The notes under the pieces: generated by a model
What the model saw: the letters and a program-made list of their open reading frames with translations, nothing else
The model's database searches: none
What the model was told of the DNA's origin: nothing
Source: Silene noctiflora
Taxonomy: Eukaryota > Streptophyta > Magnoliopsida > Caryophyllales > Caryophyllaceae
DNA length: 37,161 nucleotides
Direction of reading: 5' to 3'
NCBI GenBank assembly: GCA_009801015.1
Contig: VHZZ01006436.1
Coordinates: 4,805 to 41,965, forward strand
Shown here: piece after piece, positions 1 to 10,559 of the stretch
Layout: every line of letters starts with the position of its first letter
Numbering within the stretch: the stretch's first letter is position 1
Program-made: the position numbers and the translations under genes

Positions 1-2020
1 GTTAGTTACCTGTCACATGTAACAGTTTAGGTAAACTTTTCTATCCAAAGGTACTCCGAGACCTCTCTTGAAAGGAAATAAGCCCTTAGAGCAGTTGTTA
101 CAGAAGGAAAAAGGGCCCAATTGATAATAAGAAAGGCTTGCTTCTATAGCTGCGGAAACGAGCACTACTTCTCCAACACAAGGGGGAAAGTTGGAATATG
201 CATAAGTGTGGACGTCAACCGACCTGATTTATGAGTTTCTTACTTATACTTATTCGTGTCGTACTCTAGTACGCGTCGCTTTGACCAATCACTTTCTTGG
301 ATGCTGTCTACTACAGGGGTAGCCTTTCCACTTTAGCTTGAGTTGTTTTTTGTAACTTGCTTTCTCTTTGCCACTTGCTCATAGCTTGAGACCATAGTTG
401 GCTTCTAAGACCTCGCTTTCAGCTAAGTAGATTTATCTGGAACTGCCTGTAAAGCTTTACCCACCCGCAACCGAAGCCGCCTCTTATTATGTTGTAGAAA
501 ATGGAAGAAATATCCCCTGAATTTCTACGGCATGTGCTTCCCGTGGGTCTATCGAGGATACCCGTACCTTTATAGTATCCGAGGAATGGAGACTAGAGGG
601 AGAGGGGGAGGGGTAAAAAATGTCCATAGCAGCTCTTTCAATAACAATTTAAGTAGAGGGGCAGAGCTGCAAAGACGTCCACTACAGACTTTTCCTGTAA
701 AAAGGCCCTTGCTTCATAAACCGTAGTTGATACACCGGATGGACGCTCCTAGCTCCTCGTGAACTAAGTACATATGCATATGCATGTGAAGACCAAACCC
801 AGCGAAGACGGGATACTTTCAAATAGAAGCTTCCCAAAAGTCCAGGTCATTTAAAAGCTACTTGAAGTTAGAACCTTCGTCGAGATCCGTTTTCGGGATT
901 TCTAAAGACATAGGAATTTTTACACATATTCGAGTATGATCGAAAAAAGGTGGAGTTTTTTGGAACAAAAGCAGGATTCTTTGACTCTCTCCCTCTGGCG
1001 CAAGCATCTTCGTTATAGTATAGAATGATGCCCTAGTCGAAGAAACATCTGATTACATAGACAGAAAAGTAAGTGACTGGTAAGTCCGTTCTAATATAAG
1101 TCAAATTCGAAAAAGCCGGTGGTAGGATAGTGGTCTACCATGGCGGTGACAGGCAAGTTCATTAAGGGATTTTGGGGTTGATTCCGGGGAGGGAGCCCGA
1201 GAAACAGCTACCGCATCCAAGGAAGGCAACCGAGGCGCAAATTTGCCAATACTAGTGCTTAACTAGATTAGATATGCTGTAGACTCAGATTCTTGTCCTT
1301 ATTTTTTATGATCTTTCCGCCCAGCAATATAGCTTGATGTTGATGACAAAGAAAAGAAAGCAATAGCAATAAAAGGTTGTGATGCAAGTGAGATTGGTTT
1401 TTAAGTAGAGGGGCTAGGAAGCTTTTCTTTATTCCACTCAGTTACAGGTTACAGTATGGGCCTTACTTACTACGAAATGGGCTCTTTGTACTAACTGCTT
1501 TGGCGCATAATGACTATAAAGGTGGGTTCTTGTGCTATTCAACTTTGGACACCTGTCTTTATCCTTGAACTCGAAAGAGAGCTGCGTCTAACTAGAAAAA
1601 AGGGGTACTTCAATAAATATAAAAGAGGAAACTAAATAGCAGTCCTATATTAGTAATTAGTCTTAGTTATTTTCCTGCTAAAAGTTCAATTCATATCACA
1701 AAAGCAAGTAAAGGTAGTCGTCTCAAGCTCAAGATAGTTAGTTGGGTATATCAAAGATCATAGAGCGAAAGTCCTCAAATTTTTATATTTCTTTTTTTTT
1801 TTCTTGTTCGGACCAAACAATAACAATCATATTAATTAAATAGGAATAGTAACACATGTCTATAACGTTTACTTTATGTGAGCTTTAAAACGAGCTCCTT
1901 GTACGGATCATACATAAACTTTTTTTCCTATGATAGAGTTTTCCTCTTATTCTTACTCTATGTTGTTTACGTCTACTCCTAGTGATGGAAGTATAAAGTA
2001 GTTACTTGACCAGAGGTTGT
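1..2020. other. Gene-free plant mitochondrial spacer
   Basis: No recognisable gene on either strand. The longest ATG-started frame (532-726, 64 codons) is Arg/Gly-rich and matches no family I know. The segment holds an overlapping pair of 12-bp palindromes built on CATATGCATATG (771-785), the 15-mer TTTAAGTAGAGGGGC at 648-662 and again at 1400-1414, and an 11-base T run at 1792-1802. The alternation of short C/T-rich and A/G-rich tracts is typical of plant mitochondrial spacer DNA. Confidence 0.6.
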
Positions 2021-2026
2021 TGTATT

Positions 2027-2236
2027 TTATTCGTCTTTCCATGAAACTATCCTCGAGAACAAACCCATTTTTGTTTTTGGCTCCCTCTTCTTTTCTTTCC
2101 AGCCTTTTTGGACTTCAGTGGCTGTATGTGTCGGAACGGGTCCGACTTCCACGAGTGCGATCTGAACAGAAGCTTGCTGCTCTTTCGTAAGAGTGAGTAC
2201 TATGACGTTTACGGGTGACTCATTGATCCGGATCAC
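2027..2236 (-). CDS. Hypothetical open frame, unrecognised
   Basis: A 69-codon frame with only a GTG start; the same frame stays open upstream to about 2296 before a TAA. It contains no ATG near its beginning, which argues against a normal mitochondrial gene. The product would start hydrophobic and aliphatic (INESPVNVIVLTLTKEQQ), continue through a Val/Thr-rich stretch and end in a Lys/Arg/Trp-rich tail (KGWKEKKREPKTK). The composition looks more protein-like than most frames here, but I recognise no domain. It may be a relic of a host or foreign gene, or chance. Confidence 0.15.
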   Translation of the reverse strand: MIRINESPVNVIVLTLTKEQQASVQIALVEVGPVPTHTATEVQKGWKEKKREPKTKMGLFSRIVSWKDE

Positions 2237-2299
2237 GACAAGAAGCTTCTTTACCAGTTCGTCAAATTCACAGGCTCCTATCTGAGCAAATCCTATTTA

Positions 2300-3220
2300 A
2301 AAAAGATCTCGGCTCTTTCGGAAACAATGGTTGGAGAAGTGCATTTCCCGAGTGAAAGCTAAAAGACTTCAAAAAGGATATGACTTACCTATAGAAGGAA
2401 AGGATCTCTCAGCTCTCTATCTAAAAGAGTCGATAATTAGGCCCGTTGACATTTACTTAAGATTATATTTTTGACGATATCTTCTGATATAAGCCAGCAG
2501 TCGGGTTCACCGGCCACACTCTGCTATGATTTTCCTACTCGGTAATCTTCTTGAATTTCTTTTTTTCTATCTGGATCCGACATGGTGGAAGTCTCTTCCC
2601 TTTTCCAACATTGTAGCTGCTACTTTACTTGAGCTGTACCTGTTTAGTTTAAGGGAGGAATAGCAATTGCGTCACTCCAGTCACAACCCTACGCTTGAGT
2701 TCTTGCTCGGTGCAAGGTTGAAGACTTCGCATACGGCATACGCGCATATTAAGGTGAGTAAAAAATAACAAAGAAAAGGGATCCTACCAGATATCTTCGG
2801 GCCCGCTTCGTAGACATAGATTGGAAGATAATTCTAACTCTCTAACTAGAGTATATTCTTAGTGAAATTTTGGCTAGAGCATTACTAGTATTGGACTCTT
2901 GACTAAATTCATTCATTCCATCCGCTTCGTCCGTTGGATCTTTTCCTGCGGCTTCCTCGTCGGAGTGAAAAAAAAAAATGTAAGGCGTGAGTCAGCAGTG
3001 GAAACCTTGACCTCGGTATCACGATAAACCTTATTCTCAACTAAACTATACTAAAGGGTCCTCTTCCAGTGATTCCAGAATCTGAACGATCCCCTTGTCT
3101 TGGTAAACCTCTTGAATGTCCCTAAGCTGTGAGTCTAACATTTATATAAGACACATGCTCCTCATTTTCTTGAATCGGATACACAAAGTGCAGTATGTAT
3201 CTTCTTGGCTTGAGTTTCAT
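2300..3220. other. Gene-free spacer
   Basis: No frame of note and no RNA gene seen. An 11-base A run lies at 2968-2978. The sequence is otherwise ordinary mitochondrial-type spacer. Confidence 0.5.
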
Positions 3221-3221
3221 T

Positions 3222-3263
3222 TCTTTTCTTCCTCCTTGCCAATCTTTTCTTCCTCCTTGCCAA
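3222..3263 (+). repeat. 21-bp tandem duplication
   Basis: Two perfect head-to-tail copies of a 21-bp unit that begins TCTTTTCTTCCTCCTTGCC and ends AA. The first runs 3222-3242 and the second 3243-3263. Perfect identity suggests a recent slippage or short duplication event. Because 21 is a multiple of three, a frame crossing it is not shifted, but I see no gene here. Confidence 0.9.
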
Positions 3264-3407
3264 AGACTCGACGAAGCTGCTTACGATGGGTAAAGAGACG
3301 CCTAATCAGTTAATTAAAACAAGTCTTGCAACACTTCCGGGTGAGCCTAAGGAAGGGGTAGGCCTGGGTCGGGTTATGGCTTTGGGTTCTCGTTGAACAG
3401 GCCACTT

Positions 3408-3922
3408 GGAAGTCAAGTAAAGGATAGGGACGAAATTGATGTAGGTGATTGCTTTGAAGAAGGGCTTCGCGCTCCATAAAGATAAAAAAAGATAAAAGGG
3501 AGTCAACTATGCCTATTATTGTATTGGCAAGTCTTGGAGCCAGCGCGCGTAATCCATGAAACGAGTACGCATTGGCCAGAAATATCAACTTCCTATTTAG
3601 GCGGAGGTATAGTCGAAAGCAGAGGGGTTTACCTTGGTCGGGCCTACCATTACGCAGTCATCAAATACCGATTACTTCTTCCTTGTTTTAATGTAAGATA
3701 GGAATCGTCACCTTTATACTGAGTCTGAGACAGGCTCTTGCGCGATCAAAAGAAAAGTAAAGAATCAGACGACTTCAAACCACATTTAATTCCTCTCGCC
3801 CCTCCACCCCAGAGAGTCCTTTCAAGCTTTATATAACGAAGGGTTTAGCGTCTTTCGTTTCGAACCAAAGCTTTGCTCTCGCCCGCATCCTGGCTCAGTT
3901 GTCAGAAGGAAGTCAAGTAAAG
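3408..3922 (+). repeat. Direct repeat pair, 500 bp apart
   Basis: The 15-mer GGAAGTCAAGTAAAG occurs at 3408-3422 and again at 3908-3922. The next bases are still similar (GATAGGGACGAA against TATCGAGATGAA), so this looks like a diverged duplication rather than a lone match. The second copy directly abuts the rrn18-like 5' segment. Short strings close to AAGTAAAG are common in this window, which lowers confidence. Confidence 0.5.
3887..3911 (+). pseudogene. rrn18: rrn18 5'-end remnant (copy 1)
   Basis: Contains ATCCTGGCTCAG, five extra bases, then AGAAGGAA. In plant mitochondrial 18S rRNA the 5' end reads GATCCTGGCTCAGAAGGAACG, so this copy matches on both sides of a small insertion that repeats the AG. 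It is far too short to be functional. On its own the match could be chance; the two other copies of the same rRNA segment in this window make common origin likelier. Confidence 0.5.
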
Positions 3923-4078
3923 TATCGAGATGAAGATAAGGCTCTTTTACAAGAGAAAGCAATCACATGCACCCTAGAATGAAATGAAGATCCAATCCGC
4001 GAGACTTTGAAAGCCCTTTTTGGCAGGCGAAGCGATATAGATAGATTGCCGGGCGCCTTGCTCAATCACACATGATAT

Positions 4079-4327
4079 TTGATTTGCGGCGATATCCAAC
4101 TCGCTATGAATTGTCCAGCCTGCCTTCCAAATGAGGAAACCGGGGAAAAATCAGGGCACTTCCCCTGGGTTAGACCGTCGGCAATGACAAGTGTCTTTGT
4201 CTTTCTTCGTCGAAGACTCGCTACCGTCGTGCAAGTTGAATGCGAGAAAGGGAAAGAGCTTTTTATAAGTAACCAAGGCGAAATCGGGCTACGTCTAAAA
4301 GAAGGAGTAATTAGATCCTTCGTTTAA
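4079..4327 (+). CDS. Hypothetical open frame with rrn18-like stretch
   Basis: An 82-codon frame that begins with a non-ATG codon. The C-terminal half (RLATVVQVECEKGKELF) looks protein-like. However, its middle includes the 16-mer CGTGCAAGTTGAATGC at 4228-4243, which also occurs inside the rrn18 remnant at 7946-7961. The frame is therefore probably accidental and runs over decayed rRNA-derived DNA. No domain is recognised. Confidence 0.1.
   Translation: MICGDIQLAMNCPACLPNEETGEKSGHFPWVRPSAMTSVFVFLRRRLATVVQVECEKGKELFISNQGEIGLRLKEGVIRSFV
4228..4243 (+). pseudogene. rrn18: Possible rrn18 fragment (ACATGCAAGTCGAACG region)
   Basis: CGTGCAAGTTGAATGC is identical over 16 bases to 7946-7961, where it sits in the expected position after the rrn18 5' end. 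The intact gene reads ACATGCAAGTCGAACG. Both copies share the same departures (GTGC for ATGC, TTGAATGC for TCGAACG), which suggests one decayed ancestor that was then duplicated. It lies 317-341 bp downstream of rrn18 remnant copy 1 on the same strand, so both could belong to one heavily interrupted copy. Confidence 0.4.
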
Positions 4328-4329
4328 AC

Positions 4330-5330
4330 CAAATACAAGGAACCTGAGACTGGGGCTAGGCCTGACCTTTTTTAGTATACCTTACATTTTTATACTTATT
4401 TTACTTAATATAATGAATGGGCGTGCATGCGCTGAAATAGTAAGAACATTCCCGCTAGGTCAGAGGGGCCATACCCGGATCCGGCAGGGGTATGCAAGAA
4501 GGGCGCAGATGTTTATAGCTTGCCTACTTCAACCTGTTCCTCTATTAATTAAAATTAAGTCTCGAGGTAGCTTGAAGGTCGGTTCCTAACTGATTGCTTG
4601 TCCAAGATTAGATACGGACATCACTGCCCTTAAATTTGACGAGATCCCCTAAATTACAATAAAAAAATAACAAGGCCTTTCGCGAATGATCCTTATCCTT
4701 ATAGGAATAGAATCCCCCTATTCTTTGAGTATGTCTCTATTAGCGCGGCTTGCTCGTGTGGCTTATAGTTTTTAGCTTACTCGAAAACGAGTAAGGGGTA
4801 TAATAAAAAGAAAAGTTCAAAGGAATTAAAAAAAGAAGTCCACAATCTCCTTTCTTTTTAAGGTATTCTGCTAGAATTAGAGACGAGAACGGATAAAGTA
4901 TACGTTCCGAAAGAGCTCAAATTACCACTCAAGCGGGAACTCCAATTGGAATTTCTTGCTGCGCTATACTGCTTAGTGAGCCTCAGCTGCTGCTTTTACT
5001 ACTATTACTAGTATGCTAGGGCGGGTCACCAAAGAGCCACCCCCTCGGTCTGCCTACTTTAGCTATAAAAAGAATGCTTTCTTCATTAATCTGTATTTTT
5101 CAAACTCTAAACCACACGCCCGCTCCTTTCATGAAATTAGGAGATTTCACTCCATTAGTTAATTTAAATCGTATTGAATTGTCTTTTTAAGCGGTCAGGT
5201 GGTCAACTCCGTCCTAAAGTTATATCGTACTTAAATAAATACAATAATGTAAAAAACAGTGATGTTAAAAAGCAGGGCTTATTTATTCTCAACCCCGACT
5301 GTCATGACTATTACAGACTCTCTTCGAGTC
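4330..5330. other. Gene-free spacer
   Basis: Nothing recognisable. It includes an AT-rich stretch near 4380-4420. At 4817-4830 there is a weak echo of the rRNA string CTCAAAGGAATTGAC (TTCAAAGGAATTAAA), which I do not count as a fragment. Confidence 0.45.
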
Positions 5331-5549
5331 CCTCCGTCTTCTCCCCCTATAATATGCGAGCCTGTAAACATCCTCCGGGTCCACTGTCGCTCTAGTTCTT
5401 TTCCAGTTGTTAAGCGCGAGAAGGCTAGTACTAAATTCTATCAAATGCGCTGCTGCATGATGGGCATGAATCCCCGGAGCGCCGGGCCTCGCTTTTCCTC
5501 TTTTTCCTTTTTTTCTACTTTGATAGATATAGTGTGAGTTGGTGAGCAT
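5289..5549 (-). CDS. Hypothetical open frame containing repeat P
   Basis: An 86-codon ATG-started minus-strand frame that is strongly basic (several RGRRRR/KKGKRGK clusters). Its C-terminal half overlaps dispersed repeat P, whose partner at 29.4 kb keeps a similar peptide (D/E-D-[VI]-YRLA-[YF]-Y). That is weak support for this being the original reading frame of an ancestral gene. The N-terminal half has no parallel, no domain is recognised, and the frame is most likely a remnant. Confidence 0.2.
   Translation of the reverse strand: MLTNSHYIYQSRKKGKRGKARPGAPGIHAHHAAAHLIEFSTSLLALNNWKRTRATVDPEDVYRLAYYRGRRRRDSKRVCNSHDSRG
5337..5417 (-). repeat. Dispersed repeat P (partner at 29.4 kb)
   Basis: This segment and 29411-29495 share the exact 15-mer ATGCGAGCCTGTAAA, a preceding C-rich run (TCTTCTCCCCC against TCCTCCCCC) and a following CTTTTC...AAGCGC block, with small gaps between. 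Read on the minus strand, this copy gives NWKRTRATVDPEDVYRLAYY and the partner gives a related string containing KDIYRLAFYY. The conserved peptide suggests both derive from one protein-coding sequence that has decayed. I do not recognise the protein. Confidence 0.6.
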
Positions 5550-5559
5550 TTTTCAGAGA

Positions 5560-7910
5560 AATCTTCCCCTTGCCTTCTTGTAATGTAATTAAAATGTGAA
5601 CCTAAGCTTATTACATTATCTTAATCTTTAGGAGATCGGAGATCAAAGACCGGAGCAAGTTGCCTCTCGAGCGGAGTCAGATAAAAAAAAAAAAGATATA
5701 GGGAGTTTGATTCACTTAAACAAAGAGAGGAAAGGGGCGAGTGAAGTAGTTAAATAAGGACGAGCAGGCTGGCTACCCCGTCCAGGATAATTTGCAATAC
5801 CCCATCAAAAAGATTACTTGACCAATCCGTTGCCAGTAGAATGAGACGAAGGGTTCGGGCTACCCTATATATATTATTTAGACATACCACTACCATACTT
5901 ACCAAACAGAATAAGAAATCCCAGTCTCGGCTTGCTCCGCTCCCCTTTCTTCAGGGACTTTACGCTTAAGACGACAATATATATCCGAATCTTTGTGTAA
6001 AGTGGTCATGCCCTCTCTTCTATAACTAAAGGAATCAATCGGGATAACTCGACGAAGGTCCTAGATGTGCTTTTATGATAGGATGTGCGCCTCGGGGTAG
6101 CTTCTCTATGGTATGGCTTATGCCCGGTTATGGCGGAAATTTAAAGACTTACATATTATATTATAATACTAAGGGTTGACGCCTGATCAAATCACAGGAT
6201 CAAGGTTCCCAGATGGATTATGCACGATACGATTATACTGTATTCTTTTTATTTACTTGGGGAACGAGCGGATCCTCTCTCACTACTGATCCGCCTTGTC
6301 AGCTCACTCAGGGTAGCTTGGCGTGAGAACATAATACCTTCTCTGAAGTCCAAAGAGCAAGAAAGCCCTTTAAAACATATATTTCGGTGGAAAAACTTAT
6401 ACCCAAAAGAAGCTCAATCTGGAAAAAGAATGAAATGAAATAATAGTAAGTATAGTAGTAGTTTTGTTTTAGCTAAAAGCTAAAGAAGGAGTGCTTATGA
6501 TTCGATATATCGAGTGAGATCTCGTCATTGATTGAAGAAACTAGGTAAGCAAGGTCCTCAAGACAACAGAACAGAGACAGCATTCGCTTACGCTTTTCCC
6601 TCCTCTCGTATTCACTCACTCGAATTGACTAACGTACTTTTTCCTTTCTTGGCTATTTTAAATGCGATCCCCTCTCGACCCTCAGTCGCTCGAGTTATGT
6701 CAGACTCTCCCCTTCTTAGTCAAGTCTATAAATTGCCTTAACTCAGTTGAGTTATTTCATACCTCTTCTTTTTTGCCTTTTTCTTTTCTTCTAAAGTTCC
6801 GGTTCACTGCGAATGCGTGTTCTGTGAGAAAAGGAAGAGAGAGATCTAGTGCCAAGTGAGTAAAAGCAGACAGGAGATAGGCGAATAAGTATGTGGGTTA
6901 GCAAAGCGAAGAACCCTTAAAGTATAAGGATGGAATGCTTATACTAGTTTCTAATGTATAATCTAAGTACCTTGTCTTGCTTTATAACATCTAAGAAAAG
7001 AAGGCGCAGGTCTCGAGCCAATTATCCCATTGGAAGTGTCCTTGAATAGTAGAAAAGAGAATCAATAAGAATCTAACGGGGCGAGCACGTACCCCCTCAT
7101 ATAAAAAGCAGAAGCTATGACAAAGAAGAATTTTTCCTATCTCGAAAATAATGACACTCTATGGACTGTGGAATGACTTGACTGTGATTAATATCAGGTT
7201 TTAGAAGGATTTTTATATAGGGTCGACTAGAAGTATAGGTGTGAAAACTTCACTATACTAGCATATAAAGAATTGATTGTACAAGCGCTAGAAAAGGCCA
7301 GTCCGTTGTGCAAATTAGTGCTAATAAATTATATACATATATAACTATAATAAAAAGGAAAGAATACTAAGAAAATTAAGATGATAGAGTGAAAAGGCTA
7401 GCCTTTACTAGTAAGTATAAATAGGATAAAAAATGTCTGTTCTTGCCTTGCAATTAGCTCTTGGACACAAGTTTCTATGACGCAAGGAATTGCTTTCTAT
7501 ATTCTTTTTATTGCTCTCTCGTTCCTGCTTTCTTTTGGCATGGCCCCTTCTCGGTCTTTGGACGCAAGCTTTGAGCGCATACACCCTTAATTTACTATTA
7601 AAAGATTTGATAGAAATTCCGTAAACCAAGACCCTGCCCCGAATGCTATTCAAATAGTAATGTCAAATAGTAATGACTTTCTCCTCCTATATACACAGTT
7701 CTCTTTTATTATCTTTTTCTTTAACGAACGCCCTAGAGGGCGAAGTCGCTGTGATTAGCAAAAAACGGAGTTTTTAAAGCATCTAATGACACCCGGCAGG
7801 TCTTTTAAATTGCTTGCAGGTGGCGAGACGTACCTATCTTAGAGGGGTTTACCGCCCTTCTTGTTCTGATCTTTCTTTTCAATCATCGCACAACAGATAC
7901 ATATATAAGA
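5560..7910. other. Gene-free spacer
   Basis: Only short unrecognised frames. It holds a 12-base A run (5683-5694), a small GC-rich hairpin CGCCC-TAGA-GGGCG (7729-7742), an A/T hairpin around 7762-7776, and the 13-mer AGAGGGGTTTACC (7841-7853) that also occurs at 3621-3633. Confidence 0.5.
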
Positions 7911-7916
7911 TAAAAG

Positions 7917-7961
7917 ATCGATCCTGGCTCACGCTTAACTTAACACGTGCAAGTTGAATGC
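7917..7961 (+). pseudogene. rrn18: rrn18 5'-end remnant (copy 2)
   Basis: Reads GATCGATCCTGGCTCA, then CGCTTAACTTAACACGTGC, then AAGTTGAATGC. The intact plant mitochondrial gene begins with GATCCTGGCTCAG, about 20 more bases, then GCTTAACACATGCAAGTCGAACG. The two conserved blocks are therefore in the right order and on the same strand, with the bases between them mostly lost and a small TTAAC duplication. This is the clearest of the 5'-end remnants. It is non-functional. Confidence 0.75.
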
Positions 7962-7969
7962 CCGTATTT

Positions 7970-10150
7970 AAGGTAAAGTAGGATAAACTAAAGGTAAGAG
8001 AGCTTGTCCCACTTTCTTTTTCAGGGAAATCGTACAATCACTTTTGAATGGTTAAAAAACTAGTTCATGAAAATGAAAGACTCAAAGAGATATTAAGAGA
8101 GAGGGAAAGCGCGTTCTATCGCGCTTGAAATGAGATAAAATTTACTCAGATAAGAATGCTAGTTTTACCCCAGACGGAACTATAAACGAAAAAGAAGAAG
8201 CACTCAAGAGGAACCTACCATATATTAGAGGAGACGAAAACAAAGACATGAAGATGTAGTGATACGTAAAAGATGAACTATTCTTCAATTGTATCAAAAT
8301 TTTCGGATAGGAGGATCAAATGGTAGCAAGTAAAGTCAGAGCTTAGAGTGGAACCTCCCTTTTCCCTCACCTAGGACTACTTGTCCTAAAGTAAAGACCC
8401 GGCCATTCTTACTGAGAGGGAAGGGGCAATGAAGTCTTTGTTGGTCAAGATTACTTTCGTGAACCGGTCTATGAAATCCTCTTTTGACTCTTCTGGTCTT
8501 GAGTGAGAAGCTCTTGTTCATAAACGGAAGGGTGTGGGAACTTTCATCTAGCTAGGACTCTTTTATTTTACTAAGCTGTGGACAATGGCTTTAAGAGCGA
8601 AGTATTGAGCTGAGAAAGATTTTTTTTAGGAAATTCAGATATTTACGGATAAGATTAACCAACTCAAAGTTCGCTTTCCTTCCCCACTGGGCGAGAGAAT
8701 ACCAATGGAATACCGGCAGTCGAACCTGTCACTGGGGATATGATCCAAGGGTAGGCGCTGAACTCTGAGTGTAGGCAAGGCTATCAAGCATTCGGCCTCA
8801 GGACCGGTGCTAGCCTAGCTCCTCCAGTACGACGAACGCTTTCCTTAAAAATGGAAGCAACTAAAGAGTATTTGTGTCTTATACACTTCATTTGTTCTCC
8901 CCTATCAACGGATGAGTAAAGGAAAAAGAGCGGTAGAGGAAAAGCGATCAGCTTAAGTGATTGGAAGAGCTCGACCTTTGCGACAGATTCAAAAAAGACC
9001 TTTGAAAGCTCACTCTTTGTGAATCGACAGGATCGACTGCAATTCCTCAAAATTGAATGGGAACTCTTACTCACTCCTTAATATGGCAGTAACCCGTGGG
9101 AATGCCGTGAAGACTAGAATTGGCCGAGATAGAACTACCTCTAAGAAGATGAAAAACAAAGAAAACAAGTCGTGTTACCATTAACTAACCCTGACGGATG
9201 TTTTTTCTTGAAAGAAACGCCCACTGAGCCTTTTTTACGTTACCAGAGGTGTGGATTCAAGTCCAGTTCGTGACATGGTCATCGAGATTAGAATAAGAGC
9301 AGGTGATATTGGACTAAGGGAAAGCCCGCCTTTTACACTATGAAATTAATCAGACCTCTTTCAAGTGGGTCCGCTGTATATTAATGTAACTGCGACCTTA
9401 TCCGACATTGAGTTTAGACTGCCATGGATGTAGCAATTGATTATAGCCTGTCGATTTCTTATCCAATTTAGGAGTGCTACTCTCTTTTAGCGACCTAAGA
9501 TTGGGGCATATGTATCTTATGTTGTAATCCTCCTTGAGATGGTATGGTACGGGTGGGACGCTCTGGTAGGTTCACACACAAGAAAAGAAGGGTTAGTAAG
9601 ACTTTCTCATTAGAGAGAGGATTAATTCATTAGAAAAGTCCTTTGATTTAAAGCCCTAGCACCCCTTATATTTTAACAGCCCAGCTGACAATAAATTGTG
9701 TGCTTGCCTCCCCGAAATCGCATCGTTCAATACTTGTCTGTCTTTTTACTGAGTCCTATTAGAGAGGTAGGTATATAAAATTCTCACGTTAGGTGGCCCT
9801 CCGGGGGCGGCGACTTGTCCGAATTGATCCTAAAGGCGAGATTGATCCTAATGAAGGCTTCCTTCCCTCGAGTGCTATGACCCATGCCAGATCTTCTAAG
9901 TCTCCTTTAAACCCCCATTCTTTTATAATCTAAACTTAATCATAGGTCGAAACTCTTTAATCTCTGGGACGCTTTTTTCCTTTCCTTAGCTTTGTAAATG
10001 ATGATAGCATAAAATCCGAAGATCACATCCTGAGATATTATAGCTATGTAAAGTAGTCTTGGACTGAGATCTTACCCTTTCTCCTTACATCCACTAGTCA
10101 GAAGTTGTGCTAGTCATTCTAACGCGGGTATCTTAAGCCTATACGGGGAG
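7970..10150. other. Gene-free spacer
   Basis: Only short frames of 61 and 96 codons, on the minus strand at 8336-8521 and 8784-9074; neither is recognised. At 8714-8735 and 9250-9266 there are strings that resemble a tRNA T-arm (GGTTCGACTGCC on the minus strand; GTGTGGATTCAAGTCCA on the plus strand), but no cloverleaf can be built around either. A GC-rich CCCTCCGGGGGCGGCG tract lies near 9790-9810. Confidence 0.5.
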
Positions 10151-10157
10151 CTTTATA

Positions 10158-10388
10158 CTATCGATGAATTGTGGCTGCCTTCCTATTGTCTATGCTTTCC
10201 GCCGTCTCCGTCCGTTGTATCGTAATAGTCTGCCTTTGAAAAAGAAGGATCCAGAAAACAAAAGCCATTAAAAGGCCTAAGCCCTTATAACCAACCTCGC
10301 CCCACCCAAATAAAGTTCGGCGGTCTATACCCAGCTCACGATCCCAAAGGATCCGAAACCAGTCAATCATGCTATCTTTACCTTTCAA
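10158..10388 (-). CDS. Hypothetical single-pass membrane open frame
   Basis: A 76-codon frame that begins with TTG; the first in-frame ATG is at 10370 and gives 70 residues. Residues from about 35 to 50 after that ATG form one likely membrane helix (GLGLLMAFVFWILLF), preceded by a charged WDRELGIDRR stretch and followed by a polar, Thr-rich tail. The frame stays open upstream to about 10535. A CATAAGAGA motif lies on the same strand at 10511-10503. I recognise no family. It could be a remnant, since mitochondrial membrane genes often leave such pieces, or chance. Confidence 0.2.
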   Translation of the reverse strand: MKGKDSMIDWFRILWDRELGIDRRTLFGWGEVGYKGLGLLMAFVFWILLFQRQTITIQRTETAESIDNRKAATIHR

Positions 10389-10502
10389 CCAACTCCTTAG
10401 ATTCCGCTTCTGCAGCAGTATAGAATCTCGGCCTTTACCTACCTTAATGTATACAGCTCCATTTCTTTTTTCAGTTCTTCGGGCCTTTGCTTGGATTGTG
10501 CT

Positions 10503-10511
10503 TCTCTTATG
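10503..10511 (-). promoter_or_regulatory. CRTAAGAGA-type mitochondrial promoter motif (candidate)
   Basis: The minus strand reads CATAAGAGA followed by AGC, an exact match to the nonanucleotide described for dicot mitochondrial promoters. The usual AT-rich box just upstream is not obvious (the minus strand reads GGACACCAT before it). It would point toward the open frame at 10158-10388. A 9-base match with one degenerate position is expected about once by chance in a window of this size, so this is weak. Confidence 0.2.
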
Positions 10512-10559
10512 ATGGTGTCCTCCGACGGCTCAATTTCGCCATTTCATTTAGAGGGGTAG

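Noticed and set aside
8700-8780. Possible tRNA on the minus strand (GACAGGTTCGACTGCC)
   Set aside because: The T stem does not pair, and no anticodon or D arm can be placed at the right spacing.
9235-9275. Possible tRNA T-arm GTGGATTCAAGTCCA on the plus strand
   Set aside because: Only four base pairs in the stem and no acceptor or anticodon stem upstream.
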